Notes under the pieces: generated by a model
Told to the model about the DNA's origin: nothing
What the model saw: the letters and a program-made list of their open reading frames with translations, nothing else
Databases searched by the model: none
In this document: positions 11,607-22,188 of the stretch, piece after piece
Numbering within the stretch: position 1 is the first letter of the stretch
Layout of the letters: the number at the start of each line of letters is the position of its first letter
Position numbers and translations under genes: made by a program
Assembly (NCBI GenBank): GCA_030847615.1
Contig: JAUMIR010000005.1
Span: 112,931,116 to 112,995,115, forward strand
Reading direction: 5' to 3'
Origin: Gambelia wislizenii
Lineage: Eukaryota; Chordata; Lepidosauria; Squamata; Crotaphytidae
DNA: 64,000 bases

Positions 11607-12211
11607 CAAAATTTAATGTAGGTTCTTCCCTGACTTGTCTGAGGAAGTCATCCCATAAGAAGAAACTCTCTATTGGAAGATATTATCATATTATGCCTGA
11701 ACTAACTGCACAAACTCTTTGTATCTTTTTGAACCCAGTTAGATACTGCTGGTTTTGATATTTAAAACCTTCATGGCTTAGATCTTGGATACTTCTCTCA
11801 ATATTATCAATTTGCACAGTAAGATCCTTAGTGAAAACCCTCTTGAAAGTGACCCCACCTTTAAGGCAAGTAGATAACCAAGAAAAAGGCCATCTTCTCA
11901 GAGGAGGTGCCCCAAGCCATAGAGTTCTCTTCCCAGTTCTCAGTGGTGCAAGAGCTCACCACATGATCGTACCAACAGAGTCTGCAATCATTTAGTACAC
12001 CATTTAGCACACCAAGACCACCAAAAAGACCATGGTCACTTTCATTTTTGGAAACTGCTCTGGGAATACAATTGAATCATTGTTTTGGGACCCTTTCTCA
12101 TCAAGTATGGCAAATATTTAAAATACTCTTTATATTCTTATGGACGGGTAGCACAACCCTATTTATAATTAATTAATAAAACTTAATATATAATAAATAT
12201 ATTATAATCTA
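11607..12211. other. Unrecognised sequence
   Basis: AT-rich DNA ending in a run of taat/tata motifs. No gene or family recognised. Confidence 0.5.
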
Positions 12212-12891
12212 TCTATATATAATTCTCTTGGGTATGTTGCCATTTCCAGTGTGCTGACCGGCCACTCAGGAAACTGACCAACCAATCAAAGTTCAGTTGG
12301 GCAGCCAATTAACACAGGGGGGCAGGACCATGTGGAAGTTTCAGGCTTGTCTAAACATGGCTGCAGCAGAGGTGTGAATAGCATGGGGGGATGTGATGTG
12401 CGTGTGTAGTGTGTGCCTGGTGATGGGGGATGTCAGGGGGGTGAGCCTGATGGGGGGCAAGCCTGGTGATGGGGGTGGTGAGGAGGGTGAGCCTGGCAGC
12501 AGCAGGGGTTGCAAGCTTGGGGGTGGGTGGAAGGGGACATGAACCTGATGGGGGAGGGGCAAGCCTGGTGGTGGTGGGTGAGCCTGACAACAGGGGGTGC
12601 AGGCCTAGCAGGGGACAATGGGAGAAAGGTGAGCCTGGTGACGGGGTGTGTGATCCTGGTGGAGGGCACAACCCTGGCAGGGGAAGGGGCAAGCTTGGTG
12701 AGGGGGTGACAGGATGACCCTGATGGGGAGGGGAGACCCTGGTGGGGGGTGTGAGCCTGATGGGGGATGAGCAACCCTGGCAGGGAGGTGCAAGCCTGGC
12801 AGGGGAGGGGAGAGCCTGGTGGGGGGCAGCGGGGTACAAACCTGGCGGCGTGTGTGTGTGTGAAGGTGTATGTTACACCAGGTAGAGCTAG
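12212..12891 (+). mobile_element. Candidate non-autonomous Helitron with G-rich minisatellite
   Basis: The segment starts TCTATATATAATTCTC after an A and ends GAGCTAG before a T. TC...CTAG ends between A and T, without target duplication, are Helitron hallmarks. Inside, 12370-12845 is a G-rich minisatellite of degenerate ~20-30 bp units containing gagcctggtgggggg-like cores, which produce long chance open frames on both strands. I do not see a strong hairpin just before CTAG, so the call is tentative. Alternatively it is just a minisatellite in unrelated DNA. Confidence 0.4.
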
Positions 12892-13021
12892 TATATTATA
12901 TAACTAGTATGAACTTAAGATTTTTAGTAAGGTGTAACTCTATCTGAACCATTTTCTTCTGAATCAGAAAAGAAAGCTTCTTTCTGTACTAGTATGGCTG
13001 ATTAGGGCTCAAAGAGGTTAC

Positions 13022-13640
13022 TTGTTTTGTTAATTGCTGTCAACTTGACTTTGACTCATGGAGACCCTGTGAATGAGAGGTCTCCAGTACATCCCTCTAT
13101 AACACTGCTGCTAAGGACTCAGGGCTGTGGCTTCATTGATTGAGTCTATCCCCTTGTAATGCCATTTACTGCCATCTATCTTACCAAGCATTATCATGTT
13201 TTCTAATGTCTCATATGAGCAAAGGACATAGCTTCCGTTTAGTAATCTTGGCTTCTGTGCTTGATTTGCTCTGGGACCCATTTATTCATCTTTTGGGCAG
13301 TCCATGGTATCTGTAGTACTCCCCACCAGCACCACATTTCAAATGAGTTTCTCTTCCTGCCAACTTTCTTCATTTTCCAGCTTTCACAACCATACCTAGA
13401 AATTGGAAATACTATGGCATGGGCAATCCTGATTTTGGTAGTGAATGATATACCTTTACACTTGAAGATGTTATCTAGTGCCTTCAGAATTTCCTTTCCA
13501 AGTCCTAGCATTCTGATTTCTTGATTACAATAGCCATCTTGAGTTATGACTGATCAAAAATGTAGAAAATCTTTAACTATTTGGATGTCTCCATCATCTA
13601 CTTTAAAGTTATATAACATACAAATTCTGAGACTATAAGA
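13022..13640 (-). pseudogene. BovB/RTE LINE C-terminal fragment
   Basis: Minus-strand translation at 13239-13511 contains IAHAIVFPISRYGCESWKMKK and SFEMWCWWGVLQIPWTA, the conserved region of BovB ORF2 after RT (typical form YGCESWT...W..RR.L.+PWTA). The sequence continues leftward to a 3' tail near 13030-13090, where the complement of gactttgactcatggagacc is the BovB/SINE-shared terminus. It is 5' truncated and interrupted by stops. The same protein region is present in the larger BovB copy at 62260-62440. Confidence 0.75.
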
Positions 13641-13669
13641 TATATTTGCTTCTCCCCTTGTGAGAAAGC

Positions 13670-13856
13670 TTTTTAAAAATTATGTATATATTTGTTTTTA
13701 ATGTGTTTTTTAGTTAGAAGGTTTTAATCTTATTGTGTTTAATGTCTTTTTATGGGGGTGGGTGGGGGTGGGTGGTGTTTTTAGTCATTATTATAATGTT
13801 TTAATTGTTGGAAGCCGCCCCGATTGTTTTTAGCAGAGGGGCTGGGTATAAATAAA

Positions 13857-13891
<35 letters not shown>
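13670..13891 (+). mobile_element. L2-like LINE 3' end with (TTA)n tail
   Basis: The block gaagccgccccgattg followed by gggctgggtataaataaatt, finishing in about 11 TTA/ATT units, is the typical 3' terminus of squamate L2-type LINEs. No coding part is visible. Related tails occur at 27225-27400 and 51538-51606. Confidence 0.65.
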
Positions 13892-13895
<4 letters not shown>

Positions 13896-14816
13896 ATTAG
13901 ACAGAAGGAAAACAAGAAGAGAGGCCAGGGACTAGGCAAACAAAATACATTGTTGTTTTACTTAATTAAATCTTTTGGTATATGTAACAGGTATAAGGTA
14001 ACTAACTAGATGAAGTTTTGGGCAAAGATTTGAATCCAAAGAGAAAAGCATCTTGTTGGAACAGGCAGGTGCTGTTTACTATGGAAAGCAGCAACCACAA
14101 TACAGACTAGATGACCTGCAGTAGAGAACAGACGTTCTACCACCCACAGAACTGAATTGCATATGCTAGAAAGGTTGTGCTGTATGTTTTGCCCCTAAAA
14201 TATGTATAATGCATGTACTTTTTTGTAATCAGGCATTTCTCTGCCTTTTATTTTTATACTTTCATCTCCCTGTGAGATGCTTTTACAGATGTTTCAAAAA
14301 GGTACAAGGTATCTCCCTTGACACTCTATGTGGGTGGATTCCAAAGATGTTCACTTCCATCACATTCATTCTTTTCATCAAGAACAGAGGGTGGCAACCC
14401 CTTATCTGTGTACTGATGAAAAAACTGAGTCTTGAGGTTGACTAAAATGTTCAGATCAATGAGGTCCCCAAAGGAGCTAACAGAAGAGGCTCAGAGAACC
14501 AGGTAAAATTTCTGTAAAAACTTCCTACTCATTTTTGATAAGTCCCCAAGACTTGTGAAATGCATGAATATGAAGAGCGCTAGAGCAAAAGAAAGATATG
14601 GTGGTGTTTAGTTGCTGCATTTCAATCTCTCATCACTGATCAGATCAAAACACTGAAGAACAATTAGTGTTAGTGATGGAAAGATGGATTCCCAGGCTGA
14701 CTGGGGACCATGCTAATCTGAATATTATTTACTCCAGATGGTTTTGCAAACTAAAGGAGTCATCTTAAAAGTAGAAACAGATCCAATGGAGACATCCTGT
14801 GTCATTGCTGGTTATT
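13892..14816. other. Unrecognised sequence
   Basis: No gene or repeat that I can name. Confidence 0.5.
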
Positions 14817-14824
14817 GGCTAAAA

Positions 14825-15221
14825 CAGTGGTTCTTAACTTGTGGTCAGAGGACCCCTACGAGCCCACAATGTCCTCACAGAGGGTCTGCGAAGGCTTAAA
14901 GGCTGCTTGGCTCCCCTCCTGCCTGCAGTAAAGTGGCCACGTGACAGGAGCCAAGGCAAAGTCTGGCCAGCTAGCCTGGCCTGCACATTGCCATTAGAGC
15001 CTCTCCAGACATAAACTTGCAGGAAGAAGCAGGAGAAAAGTCTTCCCTCCCCCTCCAGTGCCTTTGAGGGAAGGTTTCATGGATGGTGTAATTGTATTAT
15101 TATTAGTACTATTAGTATTAGTATTATTGTTGTTTTAAATCTTGAGGTAAGTCTTGGGGGTCTACAGCAACAAAAGATATTTAAAGGGGGTTCCTGCTAA
15201 AGAAAAGGTTAAGAGCCACTG
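14825..15221. mobile_element. Non-autonomous hAT (Charlie-like) MITE, 397 bp, 8-bp TSD
   Basis: The left end CAGTGGTTCTTAACTT matches the reverse complement of the right end (CAGTGGCTCTTAACCTT). GGCTAAAA lies immediately outside on both sides (14817-14824 and 15222-15229), an exact 8-bp target duplication. TIRs beginning CAGTGGTTCT are typical of hAT-Charlie-derived elements. The interior has no transposase and includes a short TTA/TAG-rich tract near 15098-15135. Confidence 0.88.
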
Positions 15222-15229
15222 GGCTAAAA

Positions 15230-16734
15230 CACTCAGTTATGCTATCATATGTATATGGACTTTGAAAGGGTAAGACATAGGCCTCAAAGTGTAAGAAGAA
15301 CAAATTGCCCTTATTTGTGCAATTTTGGGATATTAGAAAGAGGATAATGAGTCACAAAAAGGTAAGAAGAGTCATGGTAGATCAGACCAAAAGCCTGACT
15401 CATCCAACATTCGATTTATCCAGCAACTGGCTAGCTGCCTATGGAGGGCTACAAGCAATGACTGTATTAACACCTTTTAGTAATGGCTTAGACTGCTGTT
15501 ATCAGTGGGGCTGCCAGGTCAGGAGTATCTCTGCCCCTGAGATTTCAGGGTCCTGGTAAAACCCAGGGGTGGATTCTGGTGATGTCATTAAGCCACATAC
15601 ATTAAACATCAACTACAGATGTTCAGATCATGTTTGGAAACAAAGGTGCCCAAGATGTACTTTGAACAGGAAACAAAAAGAGCCTTATATTAGTTTTCCC
15701 AACTCTTTTTAAAGTACCTTTGTGGGCATTGCTTTTAAGATGATTTGGGTTGCAGGTTAACAAAATAAAAATTTGTTGCAGGTCAACTAAATAAAGTTTT
15801 CAATGCTCTTATTTGAATAGATCCAACTTTTCCCAGACCTGTTTTGATGCTTTTGCAAGTACTGATTTTAACATATGGGAGTTGTTGTCTATTTAAAACA
15901 AAAACAAAAAACAAAAAACAAAAACAAAAACTCTTCCAAACAAAAATAAAGTTTCCCAATTTCTGCTTACAATTGGATGCTTCCATAAACGAATGCCCCT
16001 CACTGGCCACATTTTAAATATAGTATAGTTGAGTAATCTTCCCTTACCCTATAGAAATCTTAATCTATGTATGTTTATTCAAAAACCTGTCCTACAGAGT
16101 TTAACTGGACTTACAGCTTTAATATGCTAAGAATCTGGTATATCTCAATCTTAGGACTTTTTCAAATGTGTGGAAAACCATCCGAGGAGGTCGGGAGAAG
16201 AACAGGGCTGTCAAGTTTACAGAGCCCCGTTTCAGATGATGCCGTCCTCCTCCATCCTTCCCCTGTGCTGCAGGTGCCACTTTTATTGACAGATGGGGAT
16301 TAAAGGAAAGCGTTAGAGAAATTTAGATGAAAGAAAGGAAAAGGAAGATGAAGACTACAGCTAAGGAAAGTAGTGACGGAAGGAGGAAAAGCATAGCAAT
16401 TGAGAAACAAAAGGATGGGGAAGAAGGAATGGGGCAAATGTAGCCATAACTGGGCAGAAGGAGAGAGCAAACAAGAAAGAGCAGAAGTGGAGGAAGTGGC
16501 TTTCTGAACCCTGTGGAGAGTCTACAGTGTGTACTCTAAAGCAGCCTGCGGCAGTGAGGGCTAACAACATGTAGAAAACTATTATTAACAAGGCCACACT
16601 CTCCCCCTGAACTTTCCCCCATTACTTTGAGAACTGGAGAAGAGGGCCCTGGACTTGAGACTTGGGACCAGGTCCTGAAATCTAGCCACTGGAGAAGAGA
16701 TCCTTGCTATTTCCTGTTTACCATCTATGTGTAT
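15230..16734. other. Unrecognised sequence, (CAAAAA)n tract
   Basis: No gene seen. A CAAAAA-type simple repeat lies at 15896-15932 and a purine-rich stretch at about 16320-16500. The latter creates chance open frames on the complementary strand. Confidence 0.5.
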
Positions 16735-16935
16735 ATGTGTCTTCAGGCAGCCTGTTAATTTATGTTGAACCCATGAATTTCACAGAGTTTTCTTAGAGAA
16801 GGTATACTCAGATGTGGTTTTTCCAGTTCCTTCTTCTGAAATATAGCCTACAGCACCTGGTATCCATTGGCAGTCTCCCATCCAAGTACTAACCAGGGCT
16901 GTCTGTGCTTAGCTTCCAAGATCAAATGGCCTCCG
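16735..16935 (-). mobile_element. 5S-rRNA-derived SINE with BovB-like tail
   Basis: This is the clearest 5S-type copy. On the plus strand 16845-16930 reads tatagcctacagcacctggt, cagtctcccatccaagtact and aaccagggctgtctgtgctt, closely matching the reverse complement of vertebrate 5S rRNA including the internal promoter region. Left of it, 16735-16840 is the shared squamate SINE tail (cccatgaatttcacagag, tatactcagatgtgg). The 5S part is incomplete at its 5' end, so I call a SINE and not a 5S gene. Confidence 0.85.
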
Positions 16936-17099
16936 GCCCCTTTAGTGTATTTATGCTCTTTCTGCTCCTGCTAACATCCAAGCCTGAGGATTACTTCAAC
17001 AACCCTCTTCAGGAATTTGAAAGGGATTGCTCTCTTGCTATATCCTAAGATAGAGGCAGTTATACTCTTGTGAGTAATTGAATCACCGATTGTGATATA

Positions 17100-17569
17100 C
17101 AGGTCATCCCCCCTTCCCATATGTGCAGGACCAGTACCCACGGTTTCGATTATACATCATCTGAAAAGTATGGTCTCTCTAGGCATTTCCTAGGTCCTTC
17201 ACTGCTACTCTGTGGTAACTGTAGCTGGAAGTTGCCATACAGTTGTGCTGGAGCTGCCCAGAGAAGAGTAATCTCTAGGCATTTTCTAGGCCCTCTAGCA
17301 TGACTCTATGGTAACTTCCACCAGAAGATGTCCTCTCTAGGTCTTCCAGTGCCACTCTATGGTAACTTCTACTGGAAGTTACCATAGAGTCATGTTGGAG
17401 ATTCCTAGAGAGGCAGCCTCTCTGGGCATTTCCTAGGTCCTCTACCATGACTCTTTATGCATTTCCTAGGTCCGCAAGTGCAATTCTATGGGGTTTGCAA
17501 TTACTTGTGGTTTCAAGTAGCCACAGTAAATTTGTGAATGTGTTACCTGTGGATATGGCAGGCAACCTG
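17100..17569. mobile_element. Mariner/Tigger-like element, 470 bp, TA flanks
   Basis: The left end CAGGTCATCC...CCCATATGTG and the reversed right end CAGGTTGCCTGCCATATCC form imperfect terminal repeats, with TA directly outside both (17098-17099 and 17570-17571) as in Tc1/mariner insertions. Internally a roughly 90-100 bp degenerate unit (tctctaggcatttcctaggt, then ctctatggtaacttc and its complement) is repeated about four times, partly as inverted copies. There is no transposase. Confidence 0.7.
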
Positions 17570-17849
17570 TATTGATTTTATTTTATTTTAATTCTGAAAC
17601 TGGTTTTTAATTGTTGTATATGGATAACATAGATTGTCATTTACAAAGGGAGAGCTGTATCAGTTTGTTTTCAGCAATTACAACAGAGTCCTGTGAAACC
17701 TAGAGACTGGTAAGTTTTATTTGTGATCAACTATAGGGAAAAGTAATAAGTGCCAAAATACTTTTCATATTTGTTACATACGAGTTACTTAAATCGGTAG
17801 TATACAGCTGCCCTTCAGATTATTACTTATATATACTGTAAATCCAAAG

Positions 17850-18420
17850 AGTCTGCAGTTGGATTGGGATTACTGTACATGGAAAAAGGTATTTAAATGT
17901 TCTATACATGATTTGCCTAGGGTGCAGCAGATCCTGGTATGTCCTATAAAAGACATTGATACACAATTTTCTTTATCCTCTGCCTGCACCACCTGTTCTC
18001 CCATCAGTTTAGGAGTGCAGTTCAATTTTGAGAGGAAGGCACACTATTTACAAAATCTGACCATCCCAAAATATCGAGCTGTGTTTACTAAAGCAAGATT
18101 TAATCTTATCCCATCTGCCTTGCTAGAAGGCTGCATTAAAGGAACTTCCTACTGCGAATGGGTCTGCCCTTGCGGTGAAGGTTCTATTGAGTCTCTAGAG
18201 CATGTTCTATTTTTCTGTATTTTTTATAGGGACTAGAGACTAAGATTAATTTCTTCCCTCTTGCTTAAGTTTCCAGGTAGGCCAATTGATTGGTACCTGG
18301 TGTATCTGTTAAATGATTCTGAGACAAGGAAAACAGAAACAGTAGCTAAGTTTTTCCTCTCTGCTGTTAAAGTTTGTAAAATTATGACCCATGTAAATTA
18401 AATAGCCCTGCCTATTGTCT
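17850..18420 (+). pseudogene. LINE ORF2 C-terminal fragment with zinc-knuckle-like motif (Vingi/I-like?)
   Basis: The translation at 17859-18236 has IPKYRAVFTKARFNLIPSAL, then CPCGEGSIESLEHVLFFCIFY. This gives the C-x-C...H-x4-C pattern found at the C-terminus of several LINE ORF2 proteins. A single stop follows, then LLKFPGRPIDWYLVYLL and VAKFFLSAVKV continue the same protein. I recognise this C-terminal protein from reptile LINEs, but cannot settle the clade by eye. Vingi/I-type is my best guess, with an L2 relative as the alternative. RT is absent, so the copy is 5' truncated. Confidence 0.6.
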
Positions 18421-18894
18421 CTTAAATATTCATATAAATACCCATCTTGTCCCAGTATCATATGGACTAGTATCACCTAATATATTGTAAATGACTTCGT
18501 ATATGCATATATGTATGTACATATGTATGCAATATGCGCATGTTATGTATTCTTGGTTGTTGTTTTTATTTATTTAAATGTTCCTCCAGCCAGTGGTGGC
18601 ACTAGGGGTATGTGGCACTAGGGGCACTAGGGGTATGTGGACAGACCTAACTGTATCATGTGATGTGACACCAGCCTTAGTGACACCACAGCCTCCAGCT
18701 ACACCCCTCTCAGTATCACATACGATACTTCCACCATATGTGTTATGAAAAGAAAAACTCTCAGTTCCTCATAGTGCTTCTTGTTGATTTGGGGGATCTT
18801 CCCAAAGCCTCCCTCCACTCCACAGGCCACCCATTCATCTTGGTCTCTCAATAATCTAGAGGAGCAGTAATGAGGACAAAGTAGAATAGAAGCA
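18421..18894. other. Unrecognised sequence with short tandem units
   Basis: A 9-16 bp unit (ggcactaggggtatgt) is repeated at 18597-18640. Nothing else is recognised. Confidence 0.45.
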
Positions 18895-19022
18895 TACCAG
18901 GTGCTATAGGCTATATTACAGAAGAAGGAACTCACAAACCACCTCTGAATATTCCTTGTCCAAGAAAATCCTATGAAATTCATGGAGTCATTGTAAGGCA
19001 ACTTGAAGGTACATACACACAC
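18895..19022 (+). mobile_element. 5S-type SINE, 3' part
   Basis: The plus-strand blocks ggtgctataggctatatta, ccacctctgaatattccttg and atcctatgaaattcatgg, ending in an ACAC tail, correspond to the 5S end plus shared tail seen in reverse at 16735-16870. The upstream 5S portion has decayed beyond recognition. Confidence 0.65.
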
Positions 19023-19499
19023 AAATATATTTGCCAGCCCTGTGCATATACTCATATCTTCACTGAACTGAAAAAATGATGGGTTGCTGCCAGCATTGTG
19101 CATTCTAACTCATTTACACTAATCCTATTCTCATCTTCAGGTATGAAACTCATAGCCTCTGTCTTGAAGATGTTTCCTCTAAAAATAGTGGCAGCTTTTG
19201 AAGATCACACAGTAGCAAGGGAAAAGAAGCAGTGTGCTAGTGCTCATGTCCTTTAGTATTACCTCACCTAACATGTATCATTCAAGTCAAAGCCACACAC
19301 TATTCATATAATTTCTGGAACTCTCTTCTGGTAAATGTTCAGTTAAATTAAGTGGCTCAGATCAAAGTGTTAGTACAAAAGATGCCCACATCTACACCCC
19401 TGATAAAATCTGTTTCCCTCACCCAACCCCCCCCCCCTGAAACAAATAAAAATGCTAGACTAAAAGCCAGCATGGAGATGGATGTACACAATTTTGGGA
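19023..19499. other. Unrecognised sequence
   Basis: Contains a C run at 19430-19437. No gene or repeat family was recognised. Confidence 0.5.
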
Positions 19500-19850
19500 C
19501 CTAGTCAGACCTTGAAAAAGTTACTTTTTGGACTACAAGTCTCAATTCTTCAGCCACCAGGGCCAGTTTTCTGAAAGTTGTAGTATAGTGGGGTAGTATT
19601 TCAAAGATTTCATCCTAGGGCTTGTCTAGACCAGTCAGAATACAGTGCCTTTTGGCCAGCACATTCTGGCCTCAGAATTGGCCCATTTCTCCCTCCACTC
19701 CATTACCATGTCAAAATGGGCAGAAGTCCACATGCACATGCTGGCTGCTCCGAGGACATATTGGCTGGCATCAGTCAGCCAGTGGCATCACTCCCACTGT
19801 TGTGCATCACTCCTTCTGAAGCCAGGCGGGGGGGGGGGCTCAGCATGTAG
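19500..19850. mobile_element. Two DNA-transposon remnants
   Basis: Positions 19505-19590 (ttttggactacaagtctcaa ... ttctgaaagttgtagta) are an imperfect palindromic remnant like that at 970-1125. From 19617 a second piece starts gggcttgtctagaccag and continues with gccagcacattctggcc. It resembles the insertion beginning at 61613. Termini cannot be fixed here. Confidence 0.4.
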
Positions 19851-19935
19851 AATCGTAGAGTTGTAGAGAATTGTAGAGTTGGAAGAAACCACAAGGGCCA
19901 TCCAGTCCAACCCCCTGCCATGCAGGAATACACAA

Positions 19936-21938
19936 TCAAAGCAACCCTGACAGATGGCCATCCAGCCTCTGTTTAAATACCTCCAAGGAAGGAGACCCCA
20001 CTACGCTCCGAGGGAGTGTGTTCCACTGCCGAACAGCTCTTACTGTCAAAAAGTTCCTCCTCATGTTGAGGTGGAATCTCTGTTCCTGGAGCTTGCAACC
20101 ATTGCTCTGTGTTCCAATCTCTGGAGCAGCAGAAAACAAGCCTGCTCCATCCTCAACGTGACACCCCTCAAATACTTAAACAGGGCTATCATATCACCTC
20201 TTAACCGTCTTTTGTCCAGGCTAAACATACCCAGCTCCCTAAGTCTCTCCTCATGAGGCATTGTTTCCAGACCTTTGACCATTTTAGTTGACCTCCTCTG
20301 GACACGCTCCAATTTGTCAATATCCTTTCTGAATTGTGGTGCCCAGAACTGGATACAGTATTCTAGGTGAGGTCTGACCAAGGCAGAATAGAGCAGCACT
20401 ATTACTTCCCTTGATCTAGATACTATACTTCTATTGATGCAGCCCAAAATCGCATTGGCCTTTTTAGCTGCCAGATCACACTGTTGACCCATGTTCAACT
20501 AGTGGTCTACTAGGACTCCTAGATCCCTTTCGCACGTAGTCTCGTTCAGCCAGGTCTCCCCCATCCTAGATCTATGCATTTCGTTTTTCTGCCCTAAGTG
20601 AAGTACCTTACATTTCTCCATATTGAATTTCATTTTGTTAGCTATGGCCCAGCTCTCCAGTCTATCCAGGTCATTTTGAATTTTGATCCTGTCCTCTAGG
20701 GTATTAGCTACTCCTCCTAATTTGGTGTCATCTGCAAATTTGATAAGTATGTCCCTAATTCTGTCATCCAAGTCATTGATAAAGATGTTGAATAGCACTG
20801 GGCCCAGGACAGAACCCTGTGGCACCCCACAGGCCACATCTTTCCAAGACAAAGAGGAGCCACTGCTGAGCACCCTTTGGGTTCGGCCGGTCAACCAATT
20901 ACAAATCCATTTTACAGTTAATTTGTCTAACCCACATTTTACAAGCTTGTTTGCAAGAATATCATGGAGAACCTTGTCAAAGGCCTTGCTGAAATCAAGG
21001 TATGTGATATCCACAGCGTTCCCTTCATCTAGCAAGCTGGTAATTTTATCAAAAACAGAGATCAGATTAGTCTGGCATGACTTGTTTCTCTGAAACCCAT
21101 GTTGACTTTTTGTGATTATGGCATTGCCTTCTAAATGTTCACAGACTCTCTGTTTAAGGATCTGCTCTAGAATCTTCCCTGGTATTGATGTCAGACTAAC
21201 TGGACGGTAATTGTTGGAATCCTCTTTTTTCCCCTTTTTGAAGATGGGGACAACATTTGCCCTCCACCAGTCAGCTGGGACTTTTCCTGTTCTCCAGGAG
21301 TTCTCAAAGATTATTGCCAATGGCTCTGAGATCACATTTGCCAGCTCTTTTATTACTCTTGGATGTAATTCATCTGGACTGGGAGATTTAAATTCATTTA
21401 GATTAAGAAGATATGTCTGTACCACTTTGCTTATTCTGTGCTAGATTTCCCCTATTGTGTCCTCTGTTCCATTATCCTCAGGTGGCTCACCCTTTTCCTT
21501 TTCTGAAAACACTGAGGCAAAGAAGGTGTTGAGTAATTCGGCCTTTTCTCTGTCCCCTGTTAGCATTTTGGCATCTTCTCTGTGTAGTGGCCCTACCATT
21601 TCCTTCTTCCTCCTTTTGTTGCGGACATACCCCCTCCCCCAAAAAACCTTTGTATTGTTCTTAACCTCTCTAGCAATCCTGAGCTCACTCTGCACTTTAG
21701 CTTTTCTGACTTTACTCCTACACATGTTCGCTATCTGTTTGAATTCTTCTTTGGTGATTTCCCCTTTTTCCATTTCCTATACATGTTCCATTTAAAACTT
21801 AGCTCCGTTGAAAGTTCGTTAGTCATCCATCCTGGCTTCTTGAGACACCTCCCATTTTTCTTCCTCAATAGTATTGTTTGAAATTGTGCCTTCAGTATCT
21901 CTCTTTTGAGAAAGTCCCATCCATCTTGAGGTCTGTTC
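19936..21938 (-). pseudogene. CR1 ORF2, reverse transcriptase and C-terminal domain
   Basis: Minus-strand reading from 21938 gives WDFLKREILKAQ, the linker, then RT proper at 20499-21425. This includes VVPIFKKGKKEDSNNYRPVS, the palm A block YLDFSKAFDKV, GVPQGSVLGPVLFNIFINDL and the CR1-type active site FADDTK, followed by the thumb and KFNMEKCKVLHLG. A single stop after LVDH (near 20499) is in the same frame as the next block, [16 protein letters not shown], and the C-terminus. Another break lies at 21426-21440. With so few lesions it is one of the better preserved LINE proteins here, but as it stands it is not functional. Confidence 0.88.
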
Positions 21939-22188
21939 TCTTTTAGTATTCCTTTTTTTTTCCTTCCTATTTTATTCCTTTCATTCTCTCTACCTTCCTC
22001 TTCTCCATTCAGCCTCTTCACTTCATGCTCACTTTACTTCAAATTAGTTCATTCGTTGTTTCCCATTAAGATTAACCCATAATTTCACTTTCCAAAATTA
22101 TATTGTCTTTCTAAGGCGAGACTTCTTTGGATCAACCTCCCCTTTTTTCCCTCCTTTATATTAGGTTGTTGCAGGTATTAGGTTCTTT

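Noticed and set aside
12351..12839. Pro/His-rich open frames on both strands, up to 162 codons
   Set aside because: They are a translation of the G-rich minisatellite. The repeat unit keeps the frames open by composition, with no domain.
16845..16930. 5S rRNA gene
   Set aside because: Only part of the 5S sequence is present, diverged, and joined to a BovB-like tail. Several dispersed copies have the same structure, so it is a SINE.
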